Shown piece by piece: positions 38,001 through 52,400 of a stretch of DNA of 64,000 nucleotides. The notes beneath the pieces are model-generated. The model saw nothing but the letters and a program-made list of their open reading frames with translations. It did not search any database and was not told where the DNA came from. Within the stretch, counting starts at the first letter, position 1. Every line of letters begins with the position of its first letter. The position numbers and the translations under genes were made by a program. This stretch comes from Tanytarsus gracilentus (taxonomy: Eukaryota > Arthropoda > Insecta > Diptera > Chironomidae). The DNA lies in assembly GCA_038502055.1 (NCBI GenBank), contig JAXRKN010000045.1:3556501-3620500 (forward strand). Direction: 5' to 3'.

Positions 38001-41000
38001 ATATTTGACTCGATATTCGACTCACTAATTTATCGCGTTTGTGTTCACTTGACAGTTTTATGATGTTATTGTTTCTCGTGTATTTTTATACTGTCGAGAA
38101 AGTTAATCTCTTTTGTTATTTCCTTCTTTGCGATGATGATGTTAAAAAATATTTGAAAGATGTTTTGCAAAAAAAAAATTTATTCTTCAGTGGATTTGGC
38201 GTGTCTTGAAAAAATATAATTTCGGGGAAATTTTGCAAAACATTTTTTTTACCAAACACATTTCAAAATTTTTATTTTTAGTGGTCGAAGATCTTTTATG
38301 GTTTCATCTTTATCGTCGATTAACACTCGACACATTTTTTCTCGAGAGTGTCCTTCTCAATGGCTCTCAGTTATTCACAGAAATTCCCCATTGCTTGGCT
38401 ATTCAAGAATTTTTACTCTTGCGCGTATTAAGTGAAAAAACATCAATTCTCATTCCGATATGCGATATGGTGTGACATTCGTTGCTAAAATAAATTTATT
38501 ATCACTTTGTGTCTTCCTTTGACATTTGGTTATTATTTTTCTTCTCTTTCGACTCGATTCTGACTGGCGATGTGATTAAGGAGCAAGCTTATTGATTATT
38601 GATGCTGGACCATTTGTGGAAACAAAATATTAATGAGAATTTCGTGTGTTCGACAGTGTGTGGGTTTGATAAATGAATCGGTAGATTTTTTACAGAAGTA
38701 AAGATAAAAATTTTGTGAAAATTTAAAATTATGTGTCCACTCCTTGAAATTCATTTATTTCCTCATTTAGCATCGGCTCCTTAATTAAGACCACATATTT
38801 TATTCTCCATCATATATAAAGCAGAAATTAAACAAGCCATGCGTGTGTTTGTGGTGTGTGTGTGGTTTGGATAATAATTATTCTCATATAATTAATTAAT
38901 TAATTTTTTTGTGGAATATTTTTCACTTAGAACTTTTCCATTAATCTCTTACTTATGATGATCTAACAACACAAATTTTTCACTTTTTAATTAACTTCTC
39001 ATTTAAACTTTATTCATCTCTTTTTTTATGACGAAAAATTAGTTTCATCATGGCGCTTTTAAAGTTACTTAATTAAACAGAAATAAAATCCTTGCTACAA
39101 ATATTAAGTTACATTAATATAGGTTTGCATGTGTGTGAGTTTTTTCATTAAAATGTTTTACTTGGGCTCTTGGTGATTCAACAGCAATTTAAACAATTTA
39201 ATTTTTTTTCATTAATTTCTTTTCAATAATATTTTTAATTTCTCTCTCTTTTTTCACTTGACTAATCACAATGCTCTAAAACATTTATAATGTCTATTTA
39301 TGGTATTTTTTCTTCCATTTAATAGCTATTTACTCTCATTCTTATATTCTTTGCTAAAAATTAAAACAATTTTAATGATTTGACATTAAATTTTCTCTCG
39401 TCTTCAAAAAAATCGAACAAACTTGAGAGTTTTCTTTATGAGATTTTGCTTTTTGCTGTAGGAATTTTTCATGTGTGAAATTAATCCTTAAGAAACAAGA
39501 TTTCGCGTATAAAAACAACAGAAATAGAATCACATAAAAATGGCATTTTTCAATGGGAATTTCTTCTCGCTCTCTTGATAATTTTTAGCTCATTGAAATA
39601 TTTTTTTTGATTAGCAACAACTAAAATTTTATTTAATATTTAAACAACCTTATTTAGGGACAACCTATAAATGATGTGTTTAGTTCTTAATTTTTAAATA
39701 AATCCAATTTTAACTAATGTTACTTGAAATATAAAAAATTGCCTCTCGATGAAATTCAAATTTTAAACCACTCGTGAATTAATTTTATTCATTAATTAAT
39801 TGCTCTTTTAAAACAAATCCGTCAAGTGCTCGAGGCTCTTCATTGTTCGCAAACAATAGACAAATGCTTTGAGTTTTACAACTATGAGTTAAAAACACGG
39901 AACAATAAGCGCAATAATCTCATTAGAAAAAATTAAATAAAGAAAAAACTTTTCCAATAATTCCCCTCGAGTTGAACAACTTTAATAATTTTTTTGTGTT
40001 GTGCTTGCGAAGTAAAAAAAGTCTTAAATGAATTTTTTTCTCGCTCGACTAAGAATCATCGGAGTGGTAGCAGTTGAAACTTGAGGGCAGACGAGTGTTT
40101 TTGTGCATTCATAAGGGAAGCAAAAAAAAATCACATTAATTAGTTTATGGGAGTTGAATTTGCTTCAATAAAGTCAAAATAATGAGAAAACATTTTCTTT
40201 TGCAGTTTCGCGCAATTAGCCTCGCGCGTATTTTTCTAGTTTACGAGCAGAGCGGGAGGAAAAAAAACTTTCACAATTTTAAATTTTTTCTCTCCTTCAT
40301 TCTGAAGCTTATTATCTAATAAAGTTAATTGAGATTGTCGTTTCTTATTTAACTTTTCTTGCTCTCATTGATATTTCTCATATTTCCCTTTTTCTTCATG
40401 CTAATTACACCATGGAGATTTTTTTATTCAATTTTTTTCTCTCTCTTTTCATGTTGGAGTTCAAAAGGTGTTTCTCGGACAATTATTATCAACTTTTTTA
40501 TCACGTACGAAGAAAAAAAATTCAATTAAAAATTATTTATTTGACTTTTTAAGGGGATGGAAAAAAAATAATTGGAAATTGTCTAATGAGATTTTTTTTC
40601 ATGAGAATTAAGAGTCTTAATTTTAATTGGGTGAAATAAAAAATATTTTATAAAGGGACAATTAAGACTCAATTGAAATTGACATTTTATAAATTTGTAT
40701 TTTACGTATCGAGAACCTGAAGGTTTATCTGTGATGTTGACAACCGAAAAAAAATACTTAAGAAAGTCAAACAAAAAAAGATTTACCGAAAAACTCTTTA
40801 CGGTCTATTTCCCATGAGATTTTAAAAAATCAAAGAAAAAAGTGTAATTTTTCTTCATCGCTCGCGGAGATTTGGAAATGACACGAGATTCTTCACTTTA
40901 ATGCCATGTGACAACGTTAAGTCGGAATTAAGAAATTAATTCTTTATACCTTAAAAATTGATCTCATTTCGAGAGGTCTCAAAATAAAATAATTAACGAT

Positions 41001-43070
41001 TTTGACACAAAATTTTTCACATTTATTTCTTTCGTGTTTTCAAAGGCCATTTTAACTCTTTTATTCTTAAATTTTACGTACACACAGCTTAATTCTCCCT
41101 TTCTCTTACTCCGAATCTCATTTAGCTTTTTTCGGTCTTCACGACCGGAATCAAATTTTGAAGCAACAGATGTTGTGTAAAAAAACGGTCAAAAATTTTA
41201 AAATTTTATGGCTCATATTCTCTTCCTATTAGGTCTTAAATAAAAATATTTATTATTTTTTTGTTTTATAGGAATTTTTATGGTTTTATATTAAATTTAT
41301 TAATAATTTTTATGGATTAAAATTTTTTTGATTATTTTAAATATAAGAAATAGAGGGTTTTTAAATAAAAAAAAAATTGTAATCAAACTTTCTTTTTTTT
41401 TTCTTTTCCGTGCGAAATACCTAGTTGTACAAAGAGAAGGGTTTTTAAATTTTTTTTACTTATTTAATTTTCTAAATAATTTTTTTTTGATAGTAGAAAA
41501 CCAGATTTTAGCCATGTGAGATGTGTTTTTGTCACTTATCGACTAATTTCTCAACATTTCGTTCAATTTTTACTTGATAACGTAACATTTATCTTTTTTG
41601 ACTTTCTCATTCACTCATCCTTGGAATAATTTCTTTAATTAAATTTTCTATTTACAATATGTGTAATTTTAGGTACAAGTATGGCTTAAAATTATCGTCA
41701 TCCTAATTTTTTTTCATCTCACTATATAAAACTAGTTTTTAATATTTTTCTCGAATCATTTTCTCAAAAACATTCATTTAATGAAGAAAAAATCATTAGA
41801 GAATTTTTTATCGTCTGTTCTGATATGTGTGTCTAGATTTTTTTACGAATTTCAGCATTTTGTGGACATTTGAGAGAGAAAAGGGATAAAATTAATTTTT
41901 TCCACCAGAAAAATCACAACACAGAGTAGTTTGATGTCATTTGTATGCTCTTAAAATTATACTCACACTTACTTATTACAAAAAAGGGATTTTTTCTCTT
42001 GAATGATAGAAATTTTTCTTGTTTTTATAAATCGTCTACATAGCACAGGTACGACAAGATTAAGTGAACGGAAAATTAACGTGTTTTTCAACCGTGAAAA
42101 CGTGTATGTGAGAACGTTAACATAAATTACATTCAGTTTAGACAGCTATAGAGAGAGAGAGTTTTAAGTGGAGAAGTGGATGAGAGTAAAATGAGGGAAG
42201 AATGAGCTTTGACGGAAAATATAGCAGAGAGCTGATTAAGACCTTTTTATGGTGGAAATTAATTTTATGCTTTTATAACTCGATCTCGAGAGTGCTTACT
42301 TTAACCAGTTTTGTAGATTTCATATTAGATGTTTGAAACATTTTTAATGTTGATTTTATAAAACTAAAATCTTCAAAGCACTTCATTAAATTGAAAATCT
42401 CATCCTTTTCCTCATTTCCTCTCTCCTCTCCTAAGTTATAGTCAATTCGTAGTTTTTTTCGATAAGTTTTTTAGTGAGTGAAGAAAATGCATTTTCATGA
42501 TGAATTTTCCTACATAGAAACTACTCAACTTCATTGACAAAAATATTTTTCTTCTTTATTTGCTACACTTGGAATTATTTTCATATCGATAGATTTCTCT
42601 TTAACTGCTAGAGATTTAGAATTGTTCATCATTTATTTCATGTCACTTTTAACCTTTTTAAGAGTGCGCTAAAGATAGAGACGGAAAATCTTAGAAAATT
42701 AACAACAAAATTTTCGTTTGAGGAAAGTTTAAAATTTCTGTCACTGATTGAGTGAGTCACTCGGATATTGCCTTAGAAATTGAGCTTGATTTTATTTCTG
42801 AGATTTGTTTTGAGCAACTTAAAGTTGTGAGCTTTAAAAGTTAAAAGTCATTTGCGAAAAAATTTCAAAATCTTTACAAATTATTTTTCTTTGATATTTT
42901 TCTCATAATTTATGATCATTTTAAGCTTTTCCATTCATCCATGATTATTTGATTATCATTCAGGGATAATTCGTAAGGGAAATCAAGATGAGCACAAAAT
43001 TTCATTGTTATCGCATTGGATTCACGTCAATTAACACATACAATAGAGAAACACAATCATTATGGTCTTT
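23051..43070. other. Long intergenic region, no gene seen
   Basis: About 20 kb of AT-rich DNA with many overlapping short open frames on both strands. Simple repeats include AGC repeats near 25322, a CTTC run near 29540 and a CAT/ATC run near 43935. I found no signal peptide, domain motif, splice-consistent exon chain, tRNA-like B box or transposon termini that would support a gene. Small exons of an unrecognised gene could be missed. Confidence 0.5.
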
Positions 43071-43076
43071 TTTATT
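43071..43076 (-). terminator. Candidate polyadenylation signal of the zinc-finger/ELM2-SANT gene
   Basis: AATAAA on the - strand, about 300 bp beyond the stop codon at 43376-43374. It is the first exact hexamer I found downstream; alternatives further on are likely in such AT-rich DNA. Confidence 0.4.
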
Positions 43077-43373
43077 GTTAAATCAATTTTGAGCTTTCGA
43101 GACGAGACAGAAAATTTTCTTCAATTTCAAGTCATTTTCCGACAATAAATTATTTTTCCTTCTCTTATTTTCTATTCATTTTTTTTATATAAAACAACTT
43201 ATGAGCATATTTTTCTTTAAATTTTAAATTTCTTTCATTTTTTTCAAAGATTGTCTTCATTTCATGAAACTATAAAGGATTTTCACTCTTTTTTTAATAA
43301 ATTTATATTTTCTTTTTTTGGGAATTTCTCACAAAATATAGATGGAGACGAAAAGGAATCCTCACAACATTAA

Positions 43374-43452
43374 TTAACATTGCTGATTCTCATTCTCTTG
43401 AGGCCGATGTGATTTCATGTGGGCGCTTCGACTTTTGACCTTGTTAAAAACT
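43374..43452 (-). CDS. Exon 12: last C2H2 finger, second half, and stop
   Basis: The acceptor TATTTCGCAG precedes A|GTT TTT, completing the lysine codon begun in exon 11. It encodes VFNKVKSRSAHMKSHR, the histidine half of the final finger, then a short tail PQENENQQC and TAA at 43376-43374. The KVKSRSAHMKSH segment is the conserved C-terminal signature of the TRERF1/MIDEAS/ZNF541 family. Confidence 0.9.
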
Positions 43453-46400
43453 CTGCGAAATAAAAAAGGAAAAAAATGTTATTGAAATTTGATTTCGTTG
43501 TTAATTGGCATTTTTTGTTGATTGTGAAAATTTTCTTGTGAATTCTTTGTGATTTTGATGAAGAGAGAAAAGAGAAAATTGAATTTTCCAATGAGACTTT
43601 GAATTTGCTGTCTTCACTAATTAAATTCAACTCGTTTTCATCTCATTTTTATTGAAGAAAATCGATAACTGAACGAGAGATTTGAGTTAGGATAAGAAAA
43701 AGTTTTTTAGTGAGCTCTTGAGGGGATGAAAATTGCTAGTTGGAAAACGTTGATTTTATTTTTGAGATTTTAGTATTGAAAATTATTAGTTTTTATATAA
43801 AAATATATTATTTTCTAGCGTGCTCCCTCTTAGTCATCAATAAACAATCGAAAATTAATTTTTATTGCTAACTTTTAAAATTAATTTTCTCTTTGTAAAT
43901 TAGCCAAATATTTTAAAGTTATTCTTAAGAACTTGCAAATTCATTCATCATCATCATCATTCTAATTTTCTTCTCTTTTCTCTTTTTCATTTTTATGAGA
44001 GAAAACTTTTCTTTTTGCTGTTCTTTTTAAAATGCTACAAAGTTGCGTCAGCACAAAAAAAGAATTTTCACAAGAAAAAAAATTGTAATTTTTAACATTT
44101 ATTTGAGTCAGCACTTTTACAGTTTAAAAACAGAAACCATAAAAAGAAACCGAGGAAATGATGAAACTTTTATATGCACACAAGGACATTCTCAAAAATG
44201 GACACGACAATATGAGAAAATGAAAATAAAAAATTATAGGAGAAAATTTTAAGTGGGATCGTTTGAAAAATTTAAATTTATCACATTAAAGTTTAGTGAA
44301 AATTTTAAAATTTCAAGCGTCCACTTATTGCGAAAAAAATGTTTTAAAGACTCTTGATCATGAGAGTGTGTGAGTTGAATAACTTTTTGTGATAAACCAA
44401 AAAGTGGGAAAATAAATTACTATGGAAAATGATAATTCAACGAATACGAAAACAATTACAGGACATCTAATTTTTTTTGAGTCTTTGAAATTCTTTCTTA
44501 CTTTCCACAAACTCGACAGGGATAATCATTGACATCTTTTAAGCCGTTTGCCGCTTGATTACTATTGTTAATTAAATTACCATTATTCAACTGGCTCATG
44601 CTTCGTCCAATGCAGTGAATTCGAGTGTGTCCATGCAATGCGACGCGAGACGAAAAGCTCTATTTAGCGATGAGCAGTTGAGGATGGTTTTAATATGTAT
44701 TTTTTTAAATTGTGTTGGGGGAAAGAAAAAAATAGAGAAGAACAAAAAGCAAGAATGTTAGAAATTTTCTCATCTTTTAAATTGTATTTTTCACCTCCGC
44801 GCACAGCATTTTGAGACACAACAATAGAAGTGAGAGGAGAGTGGGGAAAAATATTAAATTGAAATTTATTGCAGCGATGGCGGTGGTGATATTTTATTAT
44901 GCGACGCACAAAAAGTTTTCGGGGTTGTTTGAGGTATTTTTTAATATAAAATTCTCTGTGCGATACATTTTTTTGTGGAGGTGGATACACTATGAATTTT
45001 CAAGGGGATGAAAACTTGGGTTTAAAAATAAAAGTTTCCATCCCTTTGGCTTTAAATTCCACGACCCACATTCGCACATCCGCTCATGACATCATTAATT
45101 AACTTACGGCTGAGCAATCGGGAACTTCACAAACGTGCGGCCGCAATTCAGAATTGTGGTTATTATTGTTGTTATTATTAGCAGCGGCTATAGAATTATT
45201 GTGATTATTATAGCCATTGCCAGTTCCGTTCAGGATCGTTGAATTGCTCGAGTCAACATAATCGAAAAAATCATCGTTATTGTTATGTTTGTTCGCAATG
45301 AAATTGCTGCACTCGCGTAATGATGATTGTCGCGTTGGCTTTGGAAGATGTGTCGATTTATATTCATTGCAGAGCTTTTTCCAGAAGTAATAAAGCTGAA
45401 CACAATCGCCAGTTGTCTTATGAAGAATATCACGTGCTATGCTTGCAAAGTCCTTTCCATGCTTCTCGAGGCCTTTAAGGAACTGTTCCATTTCAATTTG
45501 CGACCATCTCTTGTCGAGACTTTTGTCGTTACATTGAAGCAGTTTAAGGACAGCCACATGAACTTCACCCTGTGACTCCATCAAAATCTTTAAGGCGGAC
45601 TCTATTGAGTGTGTTCCCATGGGAACGGCAGACGATTTTGCTAAGTCAATAAATCGATCTAATTGACGGTCATCCTCGAGAACTTTTGGTCTCCATAGCA
45701 ACGTTTCGCAAGATTTCCTCTCATCATTTTTGATGGCATTTTCCGATGGTAAGGTCGCTTGATAATCCGTGCCAATATTAACCCTTGGCTTCTCAAAAAA
45801 ATCCATCATGTCAACCTCATCAAAGTCGAAGTCGTTGAGTAAATCCGACGGAATTGTCGTAAATAATCCCGTTCCATTACGGTCTGGATTCAACATCGGT
45901 GCCGGGGTATAATGGAGTTGCGATACTTTTTTCATCTTTGACTTAAATTGCTCGTGCTTTTTCGAAATCTGTGAATTTTATTAAATTTTTTTACATTTTT
46001 CATAGTGTTTAAAAATTTCCAGTTAATTCGCTTACTTTAATTACTTTTTTAGCATCTTTTTGAATTTAAAAATTACGTTACAAATTTGAAGGTTTTTTAT
46101 GTGAATTTTATAACGTATTTTATAAAATTCAAAAATTAGCAAAGTAAGCGAAAATAATTTAAATTATGCTCACCTCAAAATCCAACAGATGTCGGTGGTA
46201 CTTTCTCATACTTGAGTTTGATAATAATGCATTTTGTAGTAACTTTGGTGATGTACCCGATGACGATGATATGCTATTGGGACTCAAAAACACAGAGCCA
46301 CGTTGATCAATAATATTATCTTTCGTTAGAATTTGTTCCGTTTGTACACTTAGGAGATGTGACTTATCACTAACAACACAATTATCACTGGATGATGATT

Positions 46401-49400
46401 CAATTGGCTCACTCTTAATTCGTTTGTTCTCGGGCGGCGAAAATGGATCGATATCGAATGTTGGCGTTTCGTTTGGCCGTGAAACTCCAAAGTCCCGCGG
46501 CACTGATGACAAAAGTGGATCATCGGATGACATCATTTGGGACGAGAGACCGGAGAGAAAATACAAATCCAATGCCGTACCCGCAACATCATCTTCATTC
46601 GGCAGAACCTCTTCGAGTGCCTCTTTCACGTCCTCTGCCGTAGTACTCGACATGCTCGAGAAGAATGCCGCCGAGAGTGGTGACGATGTATTTCGATCAT
46701 CGTCAATGTTAAATGCTTGCGCTTCGTCTAAGAAATCTAAATTTTGATTAAAATCTTGTAATTTGGCACTGTTATCACCAATGAATGTTTTTGAATCGTT
46801 CGTATTTAATATAAAACTATTATCATGCTTAAAGAGATCATGTTCGTCTAAAATGCAAGTTTCATTATCGCTTTCCGTCTTTATCCGGCGAAATTCTTTG
46901 CTGTCGTTAAAGAGCTCATTCTTTAGCTGCAAAATGCGCTCGCTCTCCGTTAAATTACTATTGTCTTTCTTCACATTTGAATGGCTGGTTGAGAATAGGT
47001 CATCGCTATCATCGAGTAGGTCTAGTGAATCTAAATTTTAATTATTAGCTATTAAAATTAGTTCTAAATTAAATTGACTCACTCTTAATGGTCTTTTTGT
47101 CGTTATCGCTATGGAAAAAAGTGGAACTGGCATCGGAGAAGTGATGAGAATCATCAAGGAATGGTGAAGCTTGTGCAATTGCTTCGTGACTTGCTGGTGG
47201 TGTTGGATAGGCCAATGGTGATGGTAAAGGCGATGTTGATGTAGTAGGCGACTCATTGCTACTGCTACATCCGTAGAGCACATAATCTTTAGAATTGAGC
47301 GTACCGAATTCGACGAGTGAGTCGGGTAGTGGCGAATCGAGTACCGCTTGCAACTGACGTGAGGGCGTAAAACTTTGATTGAGTGAAACGCTATCGGAGA
47401 GTGAAGTATAATCACTTAACGATCCAATATCATCGAGATGATCAGATGTCGAGTTATCTTGCAGTAAGTGAATAGAATCGACTGCTTGCAAAAGCATTTC
47501 AGTGTCATTAACACTATAGACATCACTGTCACTAAGGAACGATGGTGAGCTGTTAGCCGAATAAGTGAGTGCATAAATGTCTGTCGACGATGACGACGAT
47601 GATGTTGAGCTTGGCGCTTGTGAAATTGTCAAGGAGAGTGGACTTGATGAGTTGCAACTGGAATTTGTTGAAAACATCAATGACGGAGAATTTGATTCAC
47701 TCACAGCTGGTGAAGTGCTCACTGGAACAACGACACGCGTCGTCTGAATGGAATTCGATGTACTCGAAGTTAGTTCCGAAGTTCTCTTTACGGCAACTTT
47801 TGTGCCACGTTTTAGGAGCTCAATTAATGTCGCATCTTTCTCAATCTGTGCTTTTTGTGAAGGCGATGATGTCACGATAGTGTTTTGTTGTTGCATTTGT
47901 TGTTGCTGTTGCTGAGCGACTTGTTGCACAATTGCCTGCTTCGTAAGTCCATTAAGGGCGTTCGATGTGAGACCAGATGCCACTATCGTGATTGTATTGT
48001 TATTGGCGTTTGATAATGTGCTCACATTTTTGGCATTTAGAAATGCTTCAGCTTCGGCGAGACGTCGTGCGGACAATGGAGCTGCTGGGACAACAAATGC
48101 ACCCTGTGATGAGAGTTAATTAAAAAGAGAATGTTGTGAATTTTTTGTGTTTTTAAAAATAATAAATTCTCACCTTCAAATCTTGTTTGCTTCTCTTGTT
48201 GATAATTTTCTCCTCAATAAGCGCCCTCACTCCAACACTGGCCGTCTGCAACGGCGGACCCGACGATTCTTTCTTATCGGACTTTTTCGTGTCTGTTTCT
48301 TTCTTAAAATAGCCACCATGCAGTCTCATATGGCCATTCAACGCTGGGATATTCTTGAATTTTCTATGACAGAGATTACACTCCACAGGCTTCTGATCAC
48401 CTTTTTGTTGATGCGAATGAGCTTGACTTGTAGACGTGGACAATGTTGTTGTTTGGTGATGATTGGCGTTAGATTTTGAAACGTCTGCATTTACGGGGGT
48501 CTTAACTTGCTGCTGAAGCTTGAACAAGATACGGTTTTATAATCCATTTAATGAAATTAACGCGATAATTGTATTGGGCTTGATGTTGTTCTTTGAGAAA
48601 ATGCTTCGCTTTTAAAATTATTCAGTTGCTCTAATGTTAAAAGGAAAATTTTACTCAAAAGCTTTTAGCATTGCTTTAATGTTTCGCGTGGGATGTTAAG
48701 AAGCTTAATTTGATACACTTTGAAAATTATTTCGACGTCGAGATTTATTTAAGACTTAGTGAATAAAAAATCAGTGAAATTTAAATAAATTTTTAAAAAT
48801 TAGAATATTTTTAAATTATTTTTATGTGTTAGAAAAATTTGACTAATTTACACATGTTAAAAAATTTAAATTTTAAAAATACGTTAAAATTTTTGCCTTA
48901 TTTAAGATAAAGAGTTTGTCTTGCGTAGGAGTTGCAAAATGATCCCCGATGCTGAAAGGTTAACATAATTTTACTTCACTGATTTCTCTTTATAAGCTTT
49001 TTTATATGAAAATAATTTGTAAAGCACTCGAAAGAATTTTCCTCTCGACTTGAGACAAGAAAAAATTCTTCAATTAATTCCATTTAGAGCTGAAATTGCA
49101 TTTGGGAATTCCCTGAACACTCCGAGAGAGCATTTTCTAGTGCAATATAAATTTCAATTAATGTCGAGAACATTTCGTCTATTTGTCTTTTTGCTTCCGT
49201 TCCATCTCGAATATTTTTTTTGCATTTTTTCCCTTTGGAATTTTTGCAGTGACTCGAAGACACTCGAAATAAAGTTTTGCACTAAATTATATGTAAATAA
49301 AGCTCTTTTGAAATATTTCATTGCAACTCTGTCGATTTTATACTTTTTGTCGTTGAGATGAAAAACTAGAAATTTCACATCAAGTGATGAAAATGTGAAG

Positions 49401-52400
49401 CATCTCGAAGGAGTGAATGAAAGGAATTTCATGCTTTGATAGAGCGACACATTTTGCAAGCTTTGTGTTAGACTTTCTTTTGTTCACTAAAACTCTTTGT
49501 TAATGTTTCGTGAGAGATTTCTCACTCGTCTAATTAAGTTGACATACATTTTAGAGAGTGTGGTTGTGCATGAATTATAAACACAATTTCCCTCAATTTG
49601 AAGACATGAAAGTGTTTCAAGAAATGTTCAAATCTATATTCCCTTAACATTAAAAATTTTTTCCATAAATTGAGTTGAAAAAATCTTTTATGATTAATTC
49701 TTCACAAGAAGAATTTCCCTCACAGCTTTGATTAAAAATTTAAAAAGCTCATTTTGAATCTCAGAGATTAAATAATCTCTTGATGTAGGCAGCGAGATGA
49801 GAAAGAAGCAAGTGAGAACCATGAATGTCAATGTGGAACGACAATGAAGCCTTTTTTTGTCTCTTATCTTCCAACATTACACTCAAAATTTATATGTTGA
49901 AGTTAATAAAGATGTGAGAATGATAAAAAAGAGAAAAAATGTTTAAACAAAGCTTGACAAAAAAATCTTGATGAGAGATGAAAAAGGTTTTTGTGTCGAA
50001 ATTAAAATGCGAGTGATGGCAATTTTTTTGTTGAAAACATTAAAGCTGCTTTAAATGATGGTAAAAAATATAAATGTTAACCGATTTTAACAAAACTTTT
50101 TATGTGAATATTTTTCCCATCATATCACGATAGCGATATGAACAGCATGTACATGAAACCAGGGAGTAAAAGGATGACTCTAAATGAGCTTCGTTGAAAA
50201 ATTTGCGATTTAAATTTTTTTATCTCGTCACACTTTTTTAATGTCACCATTTTGCATAAAAAATTCATTCGAGTGTATCGTGATATTTTGCATGTAAGTA
50301 AGTATCATCTTTTCCATAATAAAGTTATTTTGAAAACTGTTTTATTAAATTCTTCACATGCAGCTTACAAAATGCCCCAAAAATTCTCATCAAAAAATTC
50401 TGAGAACTTTGTTTTGTGAAGGAGTTTGAGATCGTAAACATTTCCATTTCATGCCACACGTGGTTTTGCAATGTTGAAAAAGCTTTTCGAAAAATGTCTG
50501 AATTGTTTTTCATTGTCTGAAAATTGGTGAACTGAATAAGCATAAGCAAGTAGAGTTTAATAACAGAAAAATTCTTTAATTTCGTGGCATGCAATAAAAA
50601 GATTAATCAGATGGAAATTTTGAATCTTCATTAATTTCATCCAATTGTGTTAAAATGAATGAAATTTTTATATCATTTTAAAAAGGGTTTTCCATCACAG
50701 ATGAGAGAAAAAAGGTGAAAAATTGATGGAAAACAATTTCATTAAAATCACACCTGGTGAAATTTATTTTTCCATCTCTCTCAACATGAAATCAAGCAGC
50801 AACAACAATGGCAATTCATTCAGTTTTTCCCCTTTCAAATTTTCTCGCATTTCATTCTCATTTTGATTTTCTTATTTTCTGTTTGATTTTACGAGAAAAT
50901 TTCATTTGATTCAATTTTTTGAATGGAAAAGAACAAAAGAAAATTTTATTGCAATATTGCGAGATTTAAGTGCTTTGGTAGAATATTATTGCGATACATA
51001 GATCAAAAGATCTTGCGAGATTGTCGTAAGATTTATTTTAAGAAAATATTAACCTTAAAAATGTAAATTTCACCATGAGAAACCATAAAATTTTGTGGTG
51101 AGATTTATTTTCACCAATTTTTTTGAGTTTAATTAAATTTCTTAGAAGTGAGTTGCAACTCATAAAAAAACTTTAAATCTTTTTAGTATCACATTAAACT
51201 CTTTTACTATCATCATAACACCTTAAAATCATCCGTTATTATTTCTTATTATTCATAGCTTTGAAGAAGTTGTATGACGCATAATCGTGTCATCTATTTT
51301 GACATAAATTCTCCGTTAGAAATCCCTTTTTATGGCGCACAGTTGGCGTCTCCTAACTGAATTAAACATCTAAAAATCTTTCCGCTTTTTATTGAGGAAT
51401 ACACTCGGCGGGTTTCAAAAGCATCCGAGTTATAGTAACGAATACGATAAAGTAGGCCATAAAAGTGAGAATTTATGTGAGTCGATAGAGCGAAGCACTT
51501 TGATGTCGCGGCATCGACAGCGTGAAATAAAAAAATATCGAAGCATTCTCGAGAGACCGATGCGAGAGTGAGATTCTTTTAATAAAAGTCACATCAAAAT
51601 GTTGACGCATCGAAAGCCCAATTACACGAAATGTAAACTGTCAAATCACCTGCATGTTCCACGTCCTCGGCCGCTGTACGGTGGCCGTTGTCGATGATTT
51701 CTGTCCGTTCGCCTGCTTCGTTTGCTGCATAATTTGACTAATCAAATCCAGTTGCTGACGTGTTAATCCTTCATTACTCGTCCCAGCGGGTGAGCTTGGC
51801 GAGGGTGATTTTGAATTGATTGCAGTAATTGTATTTCCATCTGCGTTCATTTGATATTGAATGCAGGTGGCGCCGTGCGGTGAACTAGCATCGCCTAATT
51901 AGAGAGAGGTGAGAAGAATTGTTGGATTTTTATTCCATCTACTTAGAAAATTGTTGGGTGCAGGGTTGATGAAGGAAGAAAGACCGATAGATTTATGTTT
52001 AAATCCACGTTTATCTATATCTTTATTTTAAACATTTAAATTCGTGTAATTTTCTTCCGGGTTTTTGTTTGAAAATTACAAAAACATTTTAATCCCTTCG
52101 AAATCAACCCTGCACATGCCAAATCTTATCTACTAAAAAAATTACCGCTTGCTGTGGCGGGTGATAAACTGGGATTCGTAATTGTTGACGTGCCGCTGCT
52201 TGTTATATTATTCGACGACGTGCTGTTTGATTGATTCTGTGAAGATGACATCGTCGAATTTCCCGCGGTAGAATTTGTTGTTGCAAGAACCAATGAGCTG
52301 TGATGATTCTCCGTATGTCGTCTCAGTGAGCGTGCATCACAATAGGATTTGCCACATCCCTCCGCCTTACACTCATAAGGTTTCTTATTTCGATGTGTCA

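Noticed and set aside
44664..44990. 108-codon - strand frame between exons 10 and 11
   Set aside because: It lies in intron 10, out of phase with both flanking exons, with no motif.
46424..46747. 107-codon + strand frame over exon 9
   Set aside because: Antisense shadow of the real - strand coding exon.
50325..50594. Pair of similar open frames at 22132-22362 (+) and 50325-50594 (-), apparently a conserved protein
   Set aside because: Similarity extends evenly over the whole 1.28-kb duplicated block, well outside the frame, and the frame ends differ by indels, so it reflects DNA duplication and not protein constraint.
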